Assembly: GCA_012516015.1 (NCBI GenBank) | Contig: JAAYXG010000010.1 | Coordinates: 1-7,149, forward strand | Origin: Lysobacteraceae bacterium | Lineage (GTDB): Bacteria > Pseudomonadota > Gammaproteobacteria > Steroidobacterales > Steroidobacteraceae | DNA length: 7,149 nucleotides | Reading direction: 5' to 3' | Shown: piece after piece, positions 6,418 through 7,149 of the stretch | Layout of the letters: every line of letters begins with the position of its first letter | Numbering within the stretch: the stretch's first letter is position 1 | Notes under the pieces: model-generated | Seen by the model: only the letters and a program-made list of their open reading frames with translations | What the model was told of the DNA's origin: nothing | The model's database searches: none | Position numbers and translations under genes: made by a program

Positions 6418-7149
6418 ATGGTTTCAGGCTCGCGAACAGCGTTTTTGATCGCCTTGATGGCTCTTACCTTCGCGCTGGAGGGGTGTTCGGTCTTGGCGCA
6501 GTTGCGACCTAGCTATCGCGCCGCGGAGGAGCGCGCACAGAAAATGCAGGAGCTGCAACTGCGAGTCATGCGCTTCGCCGACGGGTATGTTGGACGCGTG
6601 CGCGAGGCAACATCGGCGTACCAGGCCAGCGCGGTCACGACGCAAGCACGTTTGGATGCACAAGAGTGGAAGGTCCAACAGTCGAACGCGGCGTATACCA
6701 TCGCGAGCGGATCGAACCCGTTCATCAACACGCTCGATATCGTCGTGCTCGCGACATTGAGCCGCATGGTCATCGACGATGTGTGGATGGATGCGGGTGC
6801 GCGCGAGCAGGCGCAGTTCTTGCGTGACACGCACACCGCGCTCGAACGCGACGCTTGGCGCATCGTCGAGGATGTTCTCGACGATAACCAGAGATCCGAG
6901 CTTCGTGAGATCATCGAACGCTGGCGAGTGAAGCATCCCCATGTGGATTCCGTGGCCTACATTCACTTCACGGACTTCGCCGCCGCCGCTGGTGTCGATC
7001 GCACCCAAGGAGCCTCTCCGGACAATCTCTTCTCGCTGTTCGGATTGGACGTCTTCAGCGGACTCGATCCGGCCGTGCGTGAGATTGCGCAGACGCGCGA
7101 ATTGGCCGAACGATCCATTTTCTACCTGCAGCGTGCGCCGACGCTGCTC
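6418..7149 (+). CDS. Putative lipoprotein of unknown function, 5' part (continues past window)
   Basis: The frame is open from the ATG at 6418 to the right edge (244 codons seen, no stop). Residues 1-22 are a short basic start plus a hydrophobic core. LEGC with C23 is an acceptable but imperfect lipobox, so the product is probably an outer- or inner-membrane lipoprotein facing the periplasm; a plain signal peptide or anchor is the alternative. Residues about 33-95 are charged and helical with coiled-coil character. A conserved-looking hydrophobic stretch follows (SNPFINTLDIVVLATLSRMV, about 101-120), then more helix with many Arg/Glu/Asp and a DNLFSLFGLDVF segment near 203-214. I recognise the general pattern of an uncharacterised proteobacterial helical family but cannot name a function. 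The ribosome site is weak. A GTG at 6379 could give a 13-residue longer form, but it would bury the signal peptide, so the ATG is preferred. A reverse-strand open frame over the same bases (6424-7008) is a shadow. Confidence 0.75.
   Translation, partial: MVSGSRTAFLIALMALTFALEGCSVLAQLRPSYRAAEERAQKMQELQLRVMRFADGYVGRVREATSAYQASAVTTQARLDAQEWKVQQSNAAYTIASGSNPFINTLDIVVLATLSRMVIDDVWMDAGAREQAQFLRDTHTALERDAWRIVEDVLDDNQRSELREIIERWRVKHPHVDSVAYIHFTDFAAAAGVDRTQGASPDNLFSLFGLDVFSGLDPAVREIAQTRELAERSIFYLQRAPTLL

Noticed and set aside
6424..7008. A 194-codon - strand open frame at the right end
   Set aside because: The forward frame has a signal peptide and remains open to the edge with sensible helical composition. 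The reverse product resembles nothing and lies wholly within it.

Overview
The window is high-GC bacterial DNA (roughly 60% by eye) in which every recognisable gene lies on the + strand. Codon use and gene types (a bacterial two-component pair, an MscS-type channel with a long periplasmic head, a GH3 beta-glucosidase of the proteobacterial type, a BASS-family carrier) suggest a Gram-negative proteobacterium. A gammaproteobacterium of the Xanthomonadales/Steroidobacter kind is a plausible guess, but it rests on overall impression and not on a marker gene.

Layout. (1) About 1-784: the 3' end of a sensor histidine kinase, cut by the left edge. (2) 787-1242: a stand-alone receiver-domain response regulator of the Rcp1 type, two bases downstream and surely co-expressed with the kinase. 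(3) 1243-1388: a gap with a weak hairpin and a degenerate 7-base repeat. (4) 1389-3092: an MscS-family channel with a signal peptide and a periplasmic domain. (5) 3159-5411: a complete glycoside hydrolase family 3 enzyme with both catalytic residues visible and no signal peptide. (6) 5471-6370: a divergent bile-acid:sodium-symporter (BASS) superfamily carrier. (7) 6418 to the right edge: the 5' part of a putative lipoprotein of unrecognised function.

Genes 1-2 form one signalling unit: the kinase passes phosphate to the receiver protein, which has no output domain and must act through a protein partner. Genes 3-6 follow each other with gaps of 66, 59 and 47 bases and no convincing terminator, so they could be one transcript. 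A shared physiological role (osmotic release, glycoside cleavage, solute uptake) is only an inference from position.

The most unusual signal is between the genes. Three consecutive gaps, upstream of the channel, the glycosidase and the carrier, each carry a short degenerate tandem array with a 7-base period. The two clearest arrays (3115-3145 and 5437-5470) have the same architecture: four heptamers whose first three bases run CTA, CCA, CTA, then CGA or CTA, closed by a (C)TTC end. The second array runs up to the start codon of the carrier, replaces any Shine-Dalgarno sequence and supplies an in-frame stop just upstream. No CRISPR, tRNA, rRNA, insertion sequence or defence system is visible.
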